Under the pieces are notes generated by a model, which made no database searches, was not told where the DNA came from, and worked only from the letters and a program-made list of their open reading frames with translations. From Ogataea parapolymorpha DL-1 (taxonomy: Eukaryota; Ascomycota; Pichiomycetes; Pichiales; Pichiaceae): 64,000 nucleotides of DNA. Position 1 is the stretch's first letter, and each line of letters begins with the position of its first letter. The stretch lies in NCBI RefSeq assembly GCF_000187245.1, contig NC_027866.1, positions 426,411 to 490,410 of the forward strand, written 5' to 3'. The position numbers and the translations under genes are program-made. Positions 45,783 to 53,422 of this stretch are shown one piece after another.

Positions 45783-46685
45783 ATGCAACAGCTGGAATGC
45801 GCGGTCGAGACGGCCGAGGTGGACCACGATGGCTGCGTGTTCCCCACCTTTCTGCACAAGCATAGCGGCGAGTACAAAGGCCGCATTGTTTTCATCCACG
45901 GCTACAGAGACATATATGAGCTATTTTTTGGGCTCTTCAACATATTGACCGCCAACGGTTACGACGTACATTTCCACTACCAGCGCGGCGAGGGCACATC
46001 GCGGCCGGCTAGCAATGTGCAATCCAGCAACGACGACTCGCGCGTCTACAAGGATATGGACTTTTTCATCAAACGGAATCTGGAATCCGACGAAAAGGTG
46101 ATTCTGATGGGTCATTCGATGGGCGGCGGGCTGATTCTGAACTACAGCGCGTTCGGCACGTACCGCGACCGGCTGCTGATGACGGTCGCGTGCTCGCCGC
46201 TGATAGAGCTCTCGCCGGAAACAGCGGTGCCCAAGCACCACGAATGGGCGATCCGCGCGCTGTGCTGGGCCGTTCCTCCTGCTCGGTACGTGCGAATCAA
46301 GACCCCACTTAAGGTGGAGTACGTCTCGTCGTTGCCCGAGGTGCAACAGTTTATCCAAAGCAGGACGCCGCCGGTCAGGCTGACAGCCACGGCGATCGAG
46401 GCACGCGACTTCGTGTTGCGCGGGAAAAGACTGCTCCAGCCAGAACTGTACACTAGCTACAACAGGGACCTGCCAATTGCCATTCTGCACGGCAACGCCG
46501 ACCACATCAACGACTGCCGAGCAAGCAAGACCTTCATTGACAACCTACAGAGCGCCGGGTGCACCCACGCAAGCTACACGGAGCTCGACGGCGCCGCGCA
46601 CAACCTCGCTGTCGAGCCGTGCAGCGACATTTTTTTCCGCCAGCTGCTGAATATTCTCGACGCCAACCGACGCACGGGTCAATAA
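45783..46685 (+). CDS. YJU3: Monoglyceride lipase Yju3-like (alpha/beta hydrolase)
   Basis: A 300-residue serine hydrolase (yeast Yju3 is 313). The cap-less start leads into GRIVFIHGYRDIYE (oxyanion HG), HYQRGEGTSRP, and the nucleophile elbow GHSMGGG with Ser112. The catalytic Asp is in LHGNADHIND, and the His in DGAAHNLAVE. This is the Hydrolase_4 / monoacylglycerol lipase family, which hydrolyses monoacylglycerols on lipid droplets and outer mitochondrial membrane in yeast. The open frame extends 68 codons upstream, but similarity starts at 45783. Divergence from Yju3 is moderate, so a related lipase is possible. Confidence 0.85.
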   Translation: MQQLECAVETAEVDHDGCVFPTFLHKHSGEYKGRIVFIHGYRDIYELFFGLFNILTANGYDVHFHYQRGEGTSRPASNVQSSNDDSRVYKDMDFFIKRNLESDEKVILMGHSMGGGLILNYSAFGTYRDRLLMTVACSPLIELSPETAVPKHHEWAIRALCWAVPPARYVRIKTPLKVEYVSSLPEVQQFIQSRTPPVRLTATAIEARDFVLRGKRLLQPELYTSYNRDLPIAILHGNADHINDCRASKTFIDNLQSAGCTHASYTELDGAAHNLAVEPCSDIFFRQLLNILDANRRTGQ

Positions 46686-46741
46686 AAGATTTTTCTAGAT
46701 TTATCGTGGTATATAATCTCAGCACCCAAGCAGCTCTCGCC

Positions 46742-47179
46742 ATGACCACCATACACAACCCAAACAACTGGCACTGGGTCGACAAGAACTGTCTCGGCTG
46801 GGCCAATGAGTACTTCCAGGAGCGGCTGCCAAAGGTGCGCGTTGCAAGCGACAACCACACGCTTTCTGTCAGCAGTGTCAAGCCTGTGGCCGGAGACTGC
46901 GATGTGACCCAGCGTAAGGGCAAAGTGCGTTGCATCTTCGACTTGCAAGTGGAGTTTGTCGTCCAGATCGACCAAGACGGCTCTGTTTCCGAACACACGG
47001 TACGTCTCGTGGAGTTCGAGCACGACCAGCAGAACTTCGAGTTCGAGGTCACCGGCGATGCCGAAAAAAGAGCTCTCGTCCGCACACACCTGGTGCCCGA
47101 GGCCCGCGCGGTGTTCGAGCGCTTCCAGAACGATCTGCTCGCGACCTTTGAGAGCGAACTCAAACACAACACCAGCTGA
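46742..47179 (+). CDS. HCH1: Hsp90 co-chaperone Hch1 (Aha1 N-terminal-like)
   Basis: A 145-residue protein consisting only of the Aha1_N domain. It opens with HNPNNWHWVDKNCLGWANEYF, containing the NNWHW-VDKN signature that stimulates Hsp90 ATPase. The QRKGK motif follows as VTQRKGKVRCIFDLQVEFVV, then the C-terminal helix LVRTHLVPEARAVFERFQNDL. Aha1 proper has an extra 150-residue C-terminal domain; its absence and the full natural stop point to Hch1 (153 aa in yeast). It starts 56 bp after the YJU3 stop in tandem. Confidence 0.93.
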   Translation: MTTIHNPNNWHWVDKNCLGWANEYFQERLPKVRVASDNHTLSVSSVKPVAGDCDVTQRKGKVRCIFDLQVEFVVQIDQDGSVSEHTVRLVEFEHDQQNFEFEVTGDAEKRALVRTHLVPEARAVFERFQNDLLATFESELKHNTS

Positions 47180-47216
47180 CATTCCATAGATCTGTAGCAC
47201 AATAAACGTCTCCCGA

Positions 47217-48986
47217 TCATCCAGCAAACCCCTCCGGCACGCCCTGCGCGTGCCGGTCGTCCCAGCGGCCGAAATAGCACCCAACACCGCCCTTGTACAC
47301 CGAGTTGACGCCGCCGGCGTCGATCTGCGTCCAAAAGTAGCCGCCCTCGGCAACGTGCTTGAGCACCTTGTACCCCTCGACCGAGTTATACGGCACCCCG
47401 TTTGAGGGGTCGTAGTACATCGCGTCCTCGCCGTTGATCGGACACTGCTTCTTGGCCCCGTTCGGCAGATAGATACCCAACGGTGCCGGTGTCGTGATGT
47501 TGATCACGTGCTCGTCGGTCTGTTTGGCGACGCCCAGATCTTCCACCGTGTGGTAAGTTTCGCCAAACTTGGGGAGCTGCAGCAGTTTCTCGTACACGGC
47601 GTCGCGCTCTTTGGTGACTTTCCTGAGGTCCAGCTCTTTCTGGAAGTCGCGCTTGATTGTGTAGATCGTCTGAGCGTGCGGGTCGCGGTGTGGGCCGGGG
47701 ACGATCGACTGCGGGCCAAACAGGATCGCCTTGAGCTCCAGACGCGTGATGTCCTTGCGCAGGTGCGACTCGATAAACTGGACGGCCACTCTTTGTGGGG
47801 GACCTTCAACCGGCACGGCCTCTTCGACAGCCTCTTCGACAGCCTCTTCGGCCTCTTCGACGGCCTCCTCGGTGTCTTGCTTCGTTTCTTGCTTCGTTTC
47901 CTCCTTTATTTCCTCCTTTATTTCCTCCCCCGCTTTGTTCACCTCCACCTTTTCCGTCGCCTCGTTCAGCGTCTCGCTCGTCTCCTCATTAATGTCCTTT
48001 GTCTCCTCCTTGACGACCGTTGTCTCATCAAATACTTCCTCCTGCTTGTCCTGCTTGTCCTGTTCCTCCTGCTTCACCTCTCCCTGCTGCTGCTGCTGCC
48101 TCTCTGCCTCCAATCGTGCGCGCTCGATCTCGCTCTTACGTCTCCGGCCGCGCCTTTTTGTCGTCCGCCGCGCCAGCTCCTCTCTCTCCTTCTCCTCTCT
48201 GATCCGGTCCAGCTCGTCCTGCGGCGTCACCAGCTTGCCAAAACTCTGGAAAGAAATATACTCCATCAGCCGGAACCGCTTGCTGTTCATCAGGTCGCGC
48301 TGTTTCTTCTTCTTTTCAACCTCCTGCTGGAAAAACAGGTTCAGCGACAGCGTATTCATTTCCTCTGTCACCTTTGCCTCCTCCAGGTTCTCCTCCAGCG
48401 TCTTTTCGACGTACTCCTCCCGCACGCGCGTCTTGGTGTGCGACTGTCGCTCCTTCATCTTGACCAGCTTTTCCTGAATGGCCTGGGTATTCTGTGCCGT
48501 GGTGGTTCTTGTAGAAAGCCGTCTGTCGCCCGTCTCCAAGTCGACCTTGCGCCGCTTGCGCGGCGCCGTGGCAGCAGGCTTCCTGCGGATCGCCGGGATC
48601 TCGACCTTTTTTCTGCGCCGCTTCTGTTCCTTTTGCAATTCGCGCTCACCCTCGCTCTCGTCGGCGTCTGACGCAGACAGCTCCGACGACGACAGCATTT
48701 CATCTGAATTAGCGTCGGGCGAGCCTGAACCGGCCTCCTCCTCGGCTTCGCCAGCGTCATTCCCCTCATCCTCTTCCTCCTCTTCCTCCTGCTCGCTTTG
48801 TTCACTCTCGTCGCTCCACTCGTTGTCCTCACCCTCTTCCGCAAACAGCAGCTGCACATTCTCATCCTCGTCTCCCAGTACTTCGTCCTCCTCAGCCTCC
48901 AGTAACTTCTTCAGCCGCGACCCGGCGTTTGCCCGCCGCTCGCGCGTCGCAATCAAACTCTCAAACTCCTCCTCGGAAGAAGACAT
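47217..48986 (-). CDS. VPS72: SWR1-complex subunit Swc2/Vps72 (YL1 family)
   Basis: A 589-residue chromatin protein. The N-terminal YL1 domain starts SSEEEFESLIATRERRANAGSR, the conserved H2A.Z-H2B-binding part, then an extreme Glu/Asp tract and the RRKKVEIP-type basic block. A Glu/Val-rich, internally repeated linker (EEAVEEA and KEETKQ units) occupies about residues 325-390. The C-terminal YL1_C domain is DPSNGVPYNSVEGYKVLKHV. It mediates Htz1 deposition by SWR1. The start is only 36 bp from the divergent COQ3 ATG. Confidence 0.92.
   Translation of the reverse strand: MSSSEEEFESLIATRERRANAGSRLKKLLEAEEDEVLGDEDENVQLLFAEEGEDNEWSDESEQSEQEEEEEEDEGNDAGEAEEEAGSGSPDANSDEMLSSSELSASDADESEGERELQKEQKRRRKKVEIPAIRRKPAATAPRKRRKVDLETGDRRLSTRTTTAQNTQAIQEKLVKMKERQSHTKTRVREEYVEKTLEENLEEAKVTEEMNTLSLNLFFQQEVEKKKKQRDLMNSKRFRLMEYISFQSFGKLVTPQDELDRIREEKEREELARRTTKRRGRRRKSEIERARLEAERQQQQQGEVKQEEQDKQDKQEEVFDETTVVKEETKDINEETSETLNEATEKVEVNKAGEEIKEEIKEETKQETKQDTEEAVEEAEEAVEEAVEEAVPVEGPPQRVAVQFIESHLRKDITRLELKAILFGPQSIVPGPHRDPHAQTIYTIKRDFQKELDLRKVTKERDAVYEKLLQLPKFGETYHTVEDLGVAKQTDEHVINITTPAPLGIYLPNGAKKQCPINGEDAMYYDPSNGVPYNSVEGYKVLKHVAEGGYFWTQIDAGGVNSVYKGGVGCYFGRWDDRHAQGVPEGFAG
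47818..47930. repeat. 12-bp degenerate tandem repeats inside VPS72
   Basis: On the plus strand, units of TTCGACAGCCTC, TTGCTTCGTTTC and CTCCTTTATTTC are each repeated two to four times. They encode alternating EEAV, KQET and KEEI modules in the acidic linker. Length polymorphism between strains would be expected. Confidence 0.7.
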
Positions 48987-49022
48987 AAATAAAAAAATAA
49001 TTAAAATTAAATTAAATTATTT
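48987..49022. promoter_or_regulatory. 36-bp A/T-only gap between divergent VPS72 and COQ3
   Basis: All 36 bases between the two start codons are A or T. Such a tract excludes nucleosomes and may act as the core of a shared bidirectional promoter. Confidence 0.6.
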
Positions 49023-49889
49023 ATGTTTCTCAGAAGACTGTCGACGGCCATTTCCGAGGCCGAAAAATCACACTTCAACAGCCTCGCCGCGTCATGGTGG
49101 GACACCACCGGCCCACAGCGCATTTTGCACAAGATGAACCTCGTCCGCATGGACTTCATTAACGAGACTCTGCGCAGTCATATCAAAATCAACGCCGGCG
49201 TGCCCGACGAACAGAAAACGTTTGTGCCCGGCTGGAACCACCACAACGTGCTGCCGGGCCCTGTGGCGCAATCCATACAGACAGAAATCGACAGACGCAT
49301 CGCACTGGAGCTCCGCCAGCTGCGGCTTTCGTGTCTCGACATCGGCTGTGGCGGCGGCATCTTGTCCGAATCGCTTGCCCGGTTGCCCATGGTGGCGTCC
49401 GTGCGAGGAATTGACCTCAGCCCGGAGGTCATTCGCGTCGCCAACCAGCACAAAGCGCTTGACCCGGCGATTACAGACAAAATCGACTATCAATTAAAAT
49501 CAATAGAACAGCTCGACAAAGACGATCAATACGACATCGTCACCATGATGGAAATGCTCGAACACGTCGAATATCCCGCGCTCGTGCTGCAGACGGCAAT
49601 GCAGCACGTCAAAAAGGACGGTTTTCTGTTTCTATCCACCATCAACAGAGACCTCGTCTCGTGGCTCACGACGATCGTCTTTGGCGAGTACGTGCTGCGA
49701 ATCGTGCCTGTCGGAACGCACACTTACTCCAAGTACATCGACCGGCGCGAGATCGCCGAGTTTGTGGACGGAACACAGTTCCGCGTCGTCGACGCTAGAG
49801 GATGCACCTATCTCCCGCTCCAGGGCTGGGTATTCACCAGCTTGCCCGACACGGGCAACTATTTGATGGCGTTGCAGCGCACCGAATAG
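49023..49889 (+). CDS. COQ3: Ubiquinone-biosynthesis O-methyltransferase Coq3
   Basis: A 288-residue mitochondrial SAM-dependent enzyme that performs both O-methylations of coenzyme Q synthesis. The start FLRRLSTAISEAEKSHF is a cleavable-type presequence. SLAASWWDTTGPQRILHKMNLVRMDFI is the UbiG signature. Motif I is SCLDIGCGGGILSESLA, then GIDLSPEVIRVA and the post-I/II blocks DIVTMMEMLEHVEYP and GFLFLSTINRD. GTHTYSKYI and GCTYLPLQGWV close the domain. It works in the inner-membrane CoQ synthome. Confidence 0.95.
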   Translation: MFLRRLSTAISEAEKSHFNSLAASWWDTTGPQRILHKMNLVRMDFINETLRSHIKINAGVPDEQKTFVPGWNHHNVLPGPVAQSIQTEIDRRIALELRQLRLSCLDIGCGGGILSESLARLPMVASVRGIDLSPEVIRVANQHKALDPAITDKIDYQLKSIEQLDKDDQYDIVTMMEMLEHVEYPALVLQTAMQHVKKDGFLFLSTINRDLVSWLTTIVFGEYVLRIVPVGTHTYSKYIDRREIAEFVDGTQFRVVDARGCTYLPLQGWVFTSLPDTGNYLMALQRTE

Positions 49890-49904
49890 CTGTATATACT
49901 TCAA

Positions 49905-50531
49905 TCACTGCACCAGCTCGCCCTCCTTAACCGTCTCCTCCTGCTCGGGCTGGATAGGCTCGTCCACAAACGTAGGCATCTCCAGGTACGCCGGGGTCTC
50001 ATCCTCGGCGATCTCGTCGCCCAGGGCCTCCAGTTCTGCGTCAAGCTCGCTCTCCGAGATGTCGTCCGGCACATCGTAGCTGCGGGCAAGCGAGTCCTGC
50101 AGCTCGTTGCTCTGGTCGATCAGGTCGAGCATTTCGTCCTGCAGCGCCTCGATTTTGTCGATGTCGATCTTGCCGTATGTGCGCTTGAGCTCCTTATTGC
50201 TGCTCTTGAGGGCGTCCACGGTGATCATGGTGTTTTTCAGGTTTTCGGTCGTCATCTGCGCCTGCGAGATGTTCCAGCTCTGCGCGTCGAGCTGGTCTTT
50301 CTGCGCTTCCAGCTGCTTGCGCTGTTTCAGCACCTTGAGTGCACGCTGCTTGATGGCCGTCTTGCCCGGCCCGTCGCGCATCTTGGCCATTTTCTGCTGG
50401 TACGTCGCGAGCTCGGTGTTCAGCTTGGAGATCTTCACGTCCAGCGACGCGGCGCGCTCATCGATGCTGCTGATTGCGTCGCCCAGCGTCGCCTTGGGCA
50501 AATTGTTACGGGTTCCAAATAGTCTATTCAT
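49905..50531 (-). CDS. VPS60: ESCRT-III-associated protein Vps60 (CHMP5), in frame with upstream RIB3
   Basis: From the ATG at 50531, 208 residues match Vps60/Mos10 (229 in yeast): MNRLFGTRNN, IDERAASLDVKISKLNTELA, KQRALKVLKQRKQLEAQKDQLDAQSWNISQAQ and KNTMITVDALKSSNKELKRTYGKIDIDKI, then DDISESELDAELEALGDEI. It is a Snf7-fold protein of late multivesicular-body sorting that recruits Vta1 to Vps4. The frame is continuous with RIB3 upstream, with no stop or intron, so either a fusion protein is made or VPS60 starts internally. It may be annotated elsewhere as one gene, 49905-51158. Confidence 0.88.
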   Translation of the reverse strand: MNRLFGTRNNLPKATLGDAISSIDERAASLDVKISKLNTELATYQQKMAKMRDGPGKTAIKQRALKVLKQRKQLEAQKDQLDAQSWNISQAQMTTENLKNTMITVDALKSSNKELKRTYGKIDIDKIEALQDEMLDLIDQSNELQDSLARSYDVPDDISESELDAELEALGDEIAEDETPAYLEMPTFVDEPIQPEQEETVKEGELVQ

Positions 50532-50552
50532 TATTTTTAATAGATTTTTTTT
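50529..50552 (-). other. A8 homopolymer and RIB3/VPS60 junction
   Basis: On the minus strand, GAG is followed by eight A (plus coordinates 50545-50552), then TCTATTAAAAATAATG. In the present frame this reads E-K-K-N-L-L-K-I-M with no stop. In the alternative frame, TAA at 50537-50539 comes 5 nt before the VPS60 ATG, and two more stops follow. Confidence 0.9.
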
Positions 50553-51158
50553 CTCATCCATGTACTCCAAAAGATGCTTGATACAGATTATTTTCAGTCC
50601 GTGCTCCTGAGCAAATTTCGTGCACTCGGGCAACCGCATCATCAGTCCGTCATCGGCATTGACAAGCTCGCAGATGGCTCCAGCCGGCTGCAGACCGCTC
50701 AGAACACACAGTTGCACAGCAGCCTCGGTATGGCCGACTCTTTCTCTGAGCAGACCCGGCCGGGCACGCAGCGGGCAGATGTGCCCAGGACGCAGAAAAT
50801 CCGCCGGCTGCGAGTCCGGGTTCGCCAATTGCCGCACGGTCAACGCCCTGTCGTGGGCACTGATCCCCGTCGTCGTGCCCTCGCCGTAGTCCACAGTAAT
50901 AGTGTAGGCCGTGCCATGACGGTCCGTGTTGTGCGGCACCATAGGCTGAAGGTCAAGGGCGTCGGCGCGCTCCGTGCTCAGGGGCACGCACACAAAGCCC
51001 GACGAGTGTTTGACCAGAAAGGCCATTTTTTCCTGGGTCACCTTCTCTGCAGCGATGATCAGGTCTCCTTCGTTCTCACGGTCCTCGTCGTCCATCACAA
51101 CAAGAAACTCACCGTTCTTGTACGCCTCGAGGGCGTCCTCAATAGTGTTGAAAGTCAT
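50532..51158 (-). CDS. RIB3: 3,4-dihydroxy-2-butanone 4-phosphate synthase (RIB3), lacking its own stop codon
   Basis: 209 codons match Rib3 (208 in yeast), which turns ribulose 5-phosphate into formate and DHBP for riboflavin. Signatures: VVMDDEDRENEGDLI (Mg and substrate loop), MAFLVKHSSGFVCVPL, DRHGTAYTITVDYGEGTTTGISAHDRALT, PGHICPLRA and GHTEAAVQLCVLSGLQPAGAICELV. The usual Gly-Gly before the GHTEA block is Gly-Leu here (RPGLLRERVGHTEA). The protein should end near HLLEYMDEKK, but the frame runs on through NLLKI into the VPS60 ATG. With one A fewer in the A8 run it would end at a TAA. Confidence 0.9.
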
Positions 51159-51288
51159 TTTATGGATATGCTAAATTCGAAAGGCCCGGTAATAATGGAA
51201 AGGCTAAATCCATCCACAATAAAACTCACTTAATTTGATCTATTTTTTATTTCAATTTTTGCTACCATTCTATTTTCTGATTATTAAT

Positions 51289-53331
51289 TCACATTCGGTC
51301 AACCGGCGTAATGCCCAGCACCCGGAGCCCGTTGTTGAGGACCTGTCTCACAGAGCTGAACAACGCCAATCTGGCCTCCAAAACCTGTTCTTTCTCGCCC
51401 ATCACACGTAGCACTTTGTACGTTGACGAGAACTGGTGCGTCAGTTTGAACAGGTACGTCACCAGCGTCGACGGCTCGTGGTTCTTCGACGCATACCGAA
51501 GAATGTCTGGGTATGACACAAGAATACGCACCAGCGATTCCACTTTCTCGCGCTGAGTGGCCAAAATGTCCAGTTTCTTTGCCTGCTCCGCTGGCTCCAA
51601 TCCTAATTGTTTGACCTGGTCCTCTGTGCCAACGAGATTCTCAATGGACAGATCGGCGACGAGCAGTTTCTCCTCCGCAACGTTACAGTTTCTCTCAATC
51701 GACCTCAATCTGGAATGGGCATATTGCAAATAAGGGCCTGTATCGCCTTCTGTAGAAAGCATTCTGTCCCAACTGAATTCGTAGTTGTTGTTTCTCTTGC
51801 CCTGCATGTCCTGGATCATCACGGCAGAAATTCCAACCAGGTCGGCCACAGCCTCAGGATCCTCCACCAACGTGAACTTCTCGGCGTTCTTCTGCATAAT
51901 CTCCAAAGTGGCACTCTTCACCGTCTCCAGAATATCGTCCAAAAACACAACGGTTCCCTTTCTGGTGCTCATGCCTAACACCAGGCCAAAGTTCACGTGC
52001 AGCAGCTCGTCCTTGGCCCAGCTGTACCCCATTTTCTCCAAAATACGGAAAAATTGTCTCACGTGCAAATCTTGCTGCGACGCAATCACATAGATCATCT
52101 TGTCGAAATGGTACTTCTCCTTACGCTCAATCGCGGCCCCCAGATCACGTGTGATATACAGCGACGTCCCGTCGCTCTTTTGAACAAGCACTTTCCCCAA
52201 CTTCTTCTCGCCCAGCTGCTTGAAGTCAATCAACAAAGCTCCTCTGTCTTCTGTCACAAGCTTCTTCTCTTGCAGCTCCTTTTGCACTCTGTCCATCAAT
52301 TCCTGGCTCACTTGCGACTCACCAGAATAAACATCGTATTTGATGTTCAGCCGAGCATATGTGTCGATATACTTCTCAATCGACAGCGCACGGAACTTCT
52401 CCCAAAGTCCCAAGGCTTGCTTGTCTCCCTGCTCCATTCTCTTGAAGAAAGCACGTGCGGCGCCGTCCACAGAGCTGGCCTCGTCGAGAGGAACACCTGT
52501 CTTTTCAGCCTCCTCCTCTTCGGCCTTCACGTCCTGGTTAATTCTCACATAGACATCGAACAGATGCTGAATAGGGTTGGACTCCAACTCCGCCTCAGAG
52601 CCATATTTTTCGAACCCAACAGCAAGCAGACCAAACTGTTTTCCCCAATCTCCCAGGTAGTTCATTCTGATAACCTCCCAGCCGAGCCTCTCGTACAGGT
52701 TGGATAGAAAACCACCAATAATGGTCGAACGCAGATGGCCAGCGTGGAACGGCTTGGCAATATTTGGGGAGGAAAACTCGATCACAACACGTTTGCCTTT
52801 ACCCAGCGGACAAGAGCCAAAGTCCTGTTTGCGTTCGAGAACATCCTTGACCACGTATTTCAGTAAAAACTCTGGGTTGAAGAAGAACTGCAGGAACTTG
52901 CCCTCAGGATGCACTTTTTTGAGATAGCCACCAAGAGGAAATTTCTCAGCGAGCTCTTTGGCCAGCGCAACAAGGTCACCCTTCAACCTCAGACGAGGAA
53001 GAGGAACGATCAAGTCTCCGTTCTCCAGAACAAGGGACCACTCCAAACTCTGGTATGCGATCGAAGCATCAACTCCGGTCAGCTCAGACAGCTGGTTGGC
53101 AATGTAATTTCTGCATAGATCCACAGTGTTGTAGTCTGGGAATGAGCCCTGGATGGCAGGGGGAGCCTGTAGCTTCAGCGAATCGAGCTTGGAAGAAAGA
53201 GTATCCACGGCAGAAGTCATTATTGGTCTTGCGAGTTGCGAAGAAACTAAACGGGCGGGTCTAAGCAAATTAGTCTTGTTCTTGTAGATAATCAAACAGT
53301 TTCTGGCAGTTTGATTAATCAATCTGTTCAT
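51289..53331 (-). CDS. Arginyl-tRNA synthetase, probably both cytosolic and mitochondrial
   Basis: A 680-residue class I enzyme from the ATG at 53331. HIGH-type motif: SSPNIAKPFHAGHLRSTIIG. Arg_S N-terminal additional domain: SFPDYNTVDLCRNYIANQL. The KMSKS region reads LGMSTRKGTVVFLDD, and the anticodon-binding DALR domain holds LQYAHSRLRSIERN and TYLFKLTHQFSSTYKVLRV. The first 37 residues are basic and free of acids, like a mitochondrial presequence. A second ATG at 53220 (TSAVDTLSSKL follows) would give the cytosolic form of 643 residues. S. cerevisiae has two genes for these jobs (YDR341C and MSR1). Confidence 0.92.
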   Translation of the reverse strand: MNRLINQTARNCLIIYKNKTNLLRPARLVSSQLARPIMTSAVDTLSSKLDSLKLQAPPAIQGSFPDYNTVDLCRNYIANQLSELTGVDASIAYQSLEWSLVLENGDLIVPLPRLRLKGDLVALAKELAEKFPLGGYLKKVHPEGKFLQFFFNPEFLLKYVVKDVLERKQDFGSCPLGKGKRVVIEFSSPNIAKPFHAGHLRSTIIGGFLSNLYERLGWEVIRMNYLGDWGKQFGLLAVGFEKYGSEAELESNPIQHLFDVYVRINQDVKAEEEEAEKTGVPLDEASSVDGAARAFFKRMEQGDKQALGLWEKFRALSIEKYIDTYARLNIKYDVYSGESQVSQELMDRVQKELQEKKLVTEDRGALLIDFKQLGEKKLGKVLVQKSDGTSLYITRDLGAAIERKEKYHFDKMIYVIASQQDLHVRQFFRILEKMGYSWAKDELLHVNFGLVLGMSTRKGTVVFLDDILETVKSATLEIMQKNAEKFTLVEDPEAVADLVGISAVMIQDMQGKRNNNYEFSWDRMLSTEGDTGPYLQYAHSRLRSIERNCNVAEEKLLVADLSIENLVGTEDQVKQLGLEPAEQAKKLDILATQREKVESLVRILVSYPDILRYASKNHEPSTLVTYLFKLTHQFSSTYKVLRVMGEKEQVLEARLALFSSVRQVLNNGLRVLGITPVDRM

Positions 53332-53422
53332 ACAAAGAACAAACAAGACTCACGATTAGAAAAAATTTAAAAAAATCCAAAAAAAATCCAAAAAGTCGAT
53401 TATCAAAAAAACACACAACCTA

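Noticed and set aside
47508..48671. Long Leu-rich plus-strand frame of 387 codons
   Set aside because: It is the antisense shadow of the repetitive Glu/Lys codons of VPS72; leucine-rich composition arises from CTC/CTT complements.
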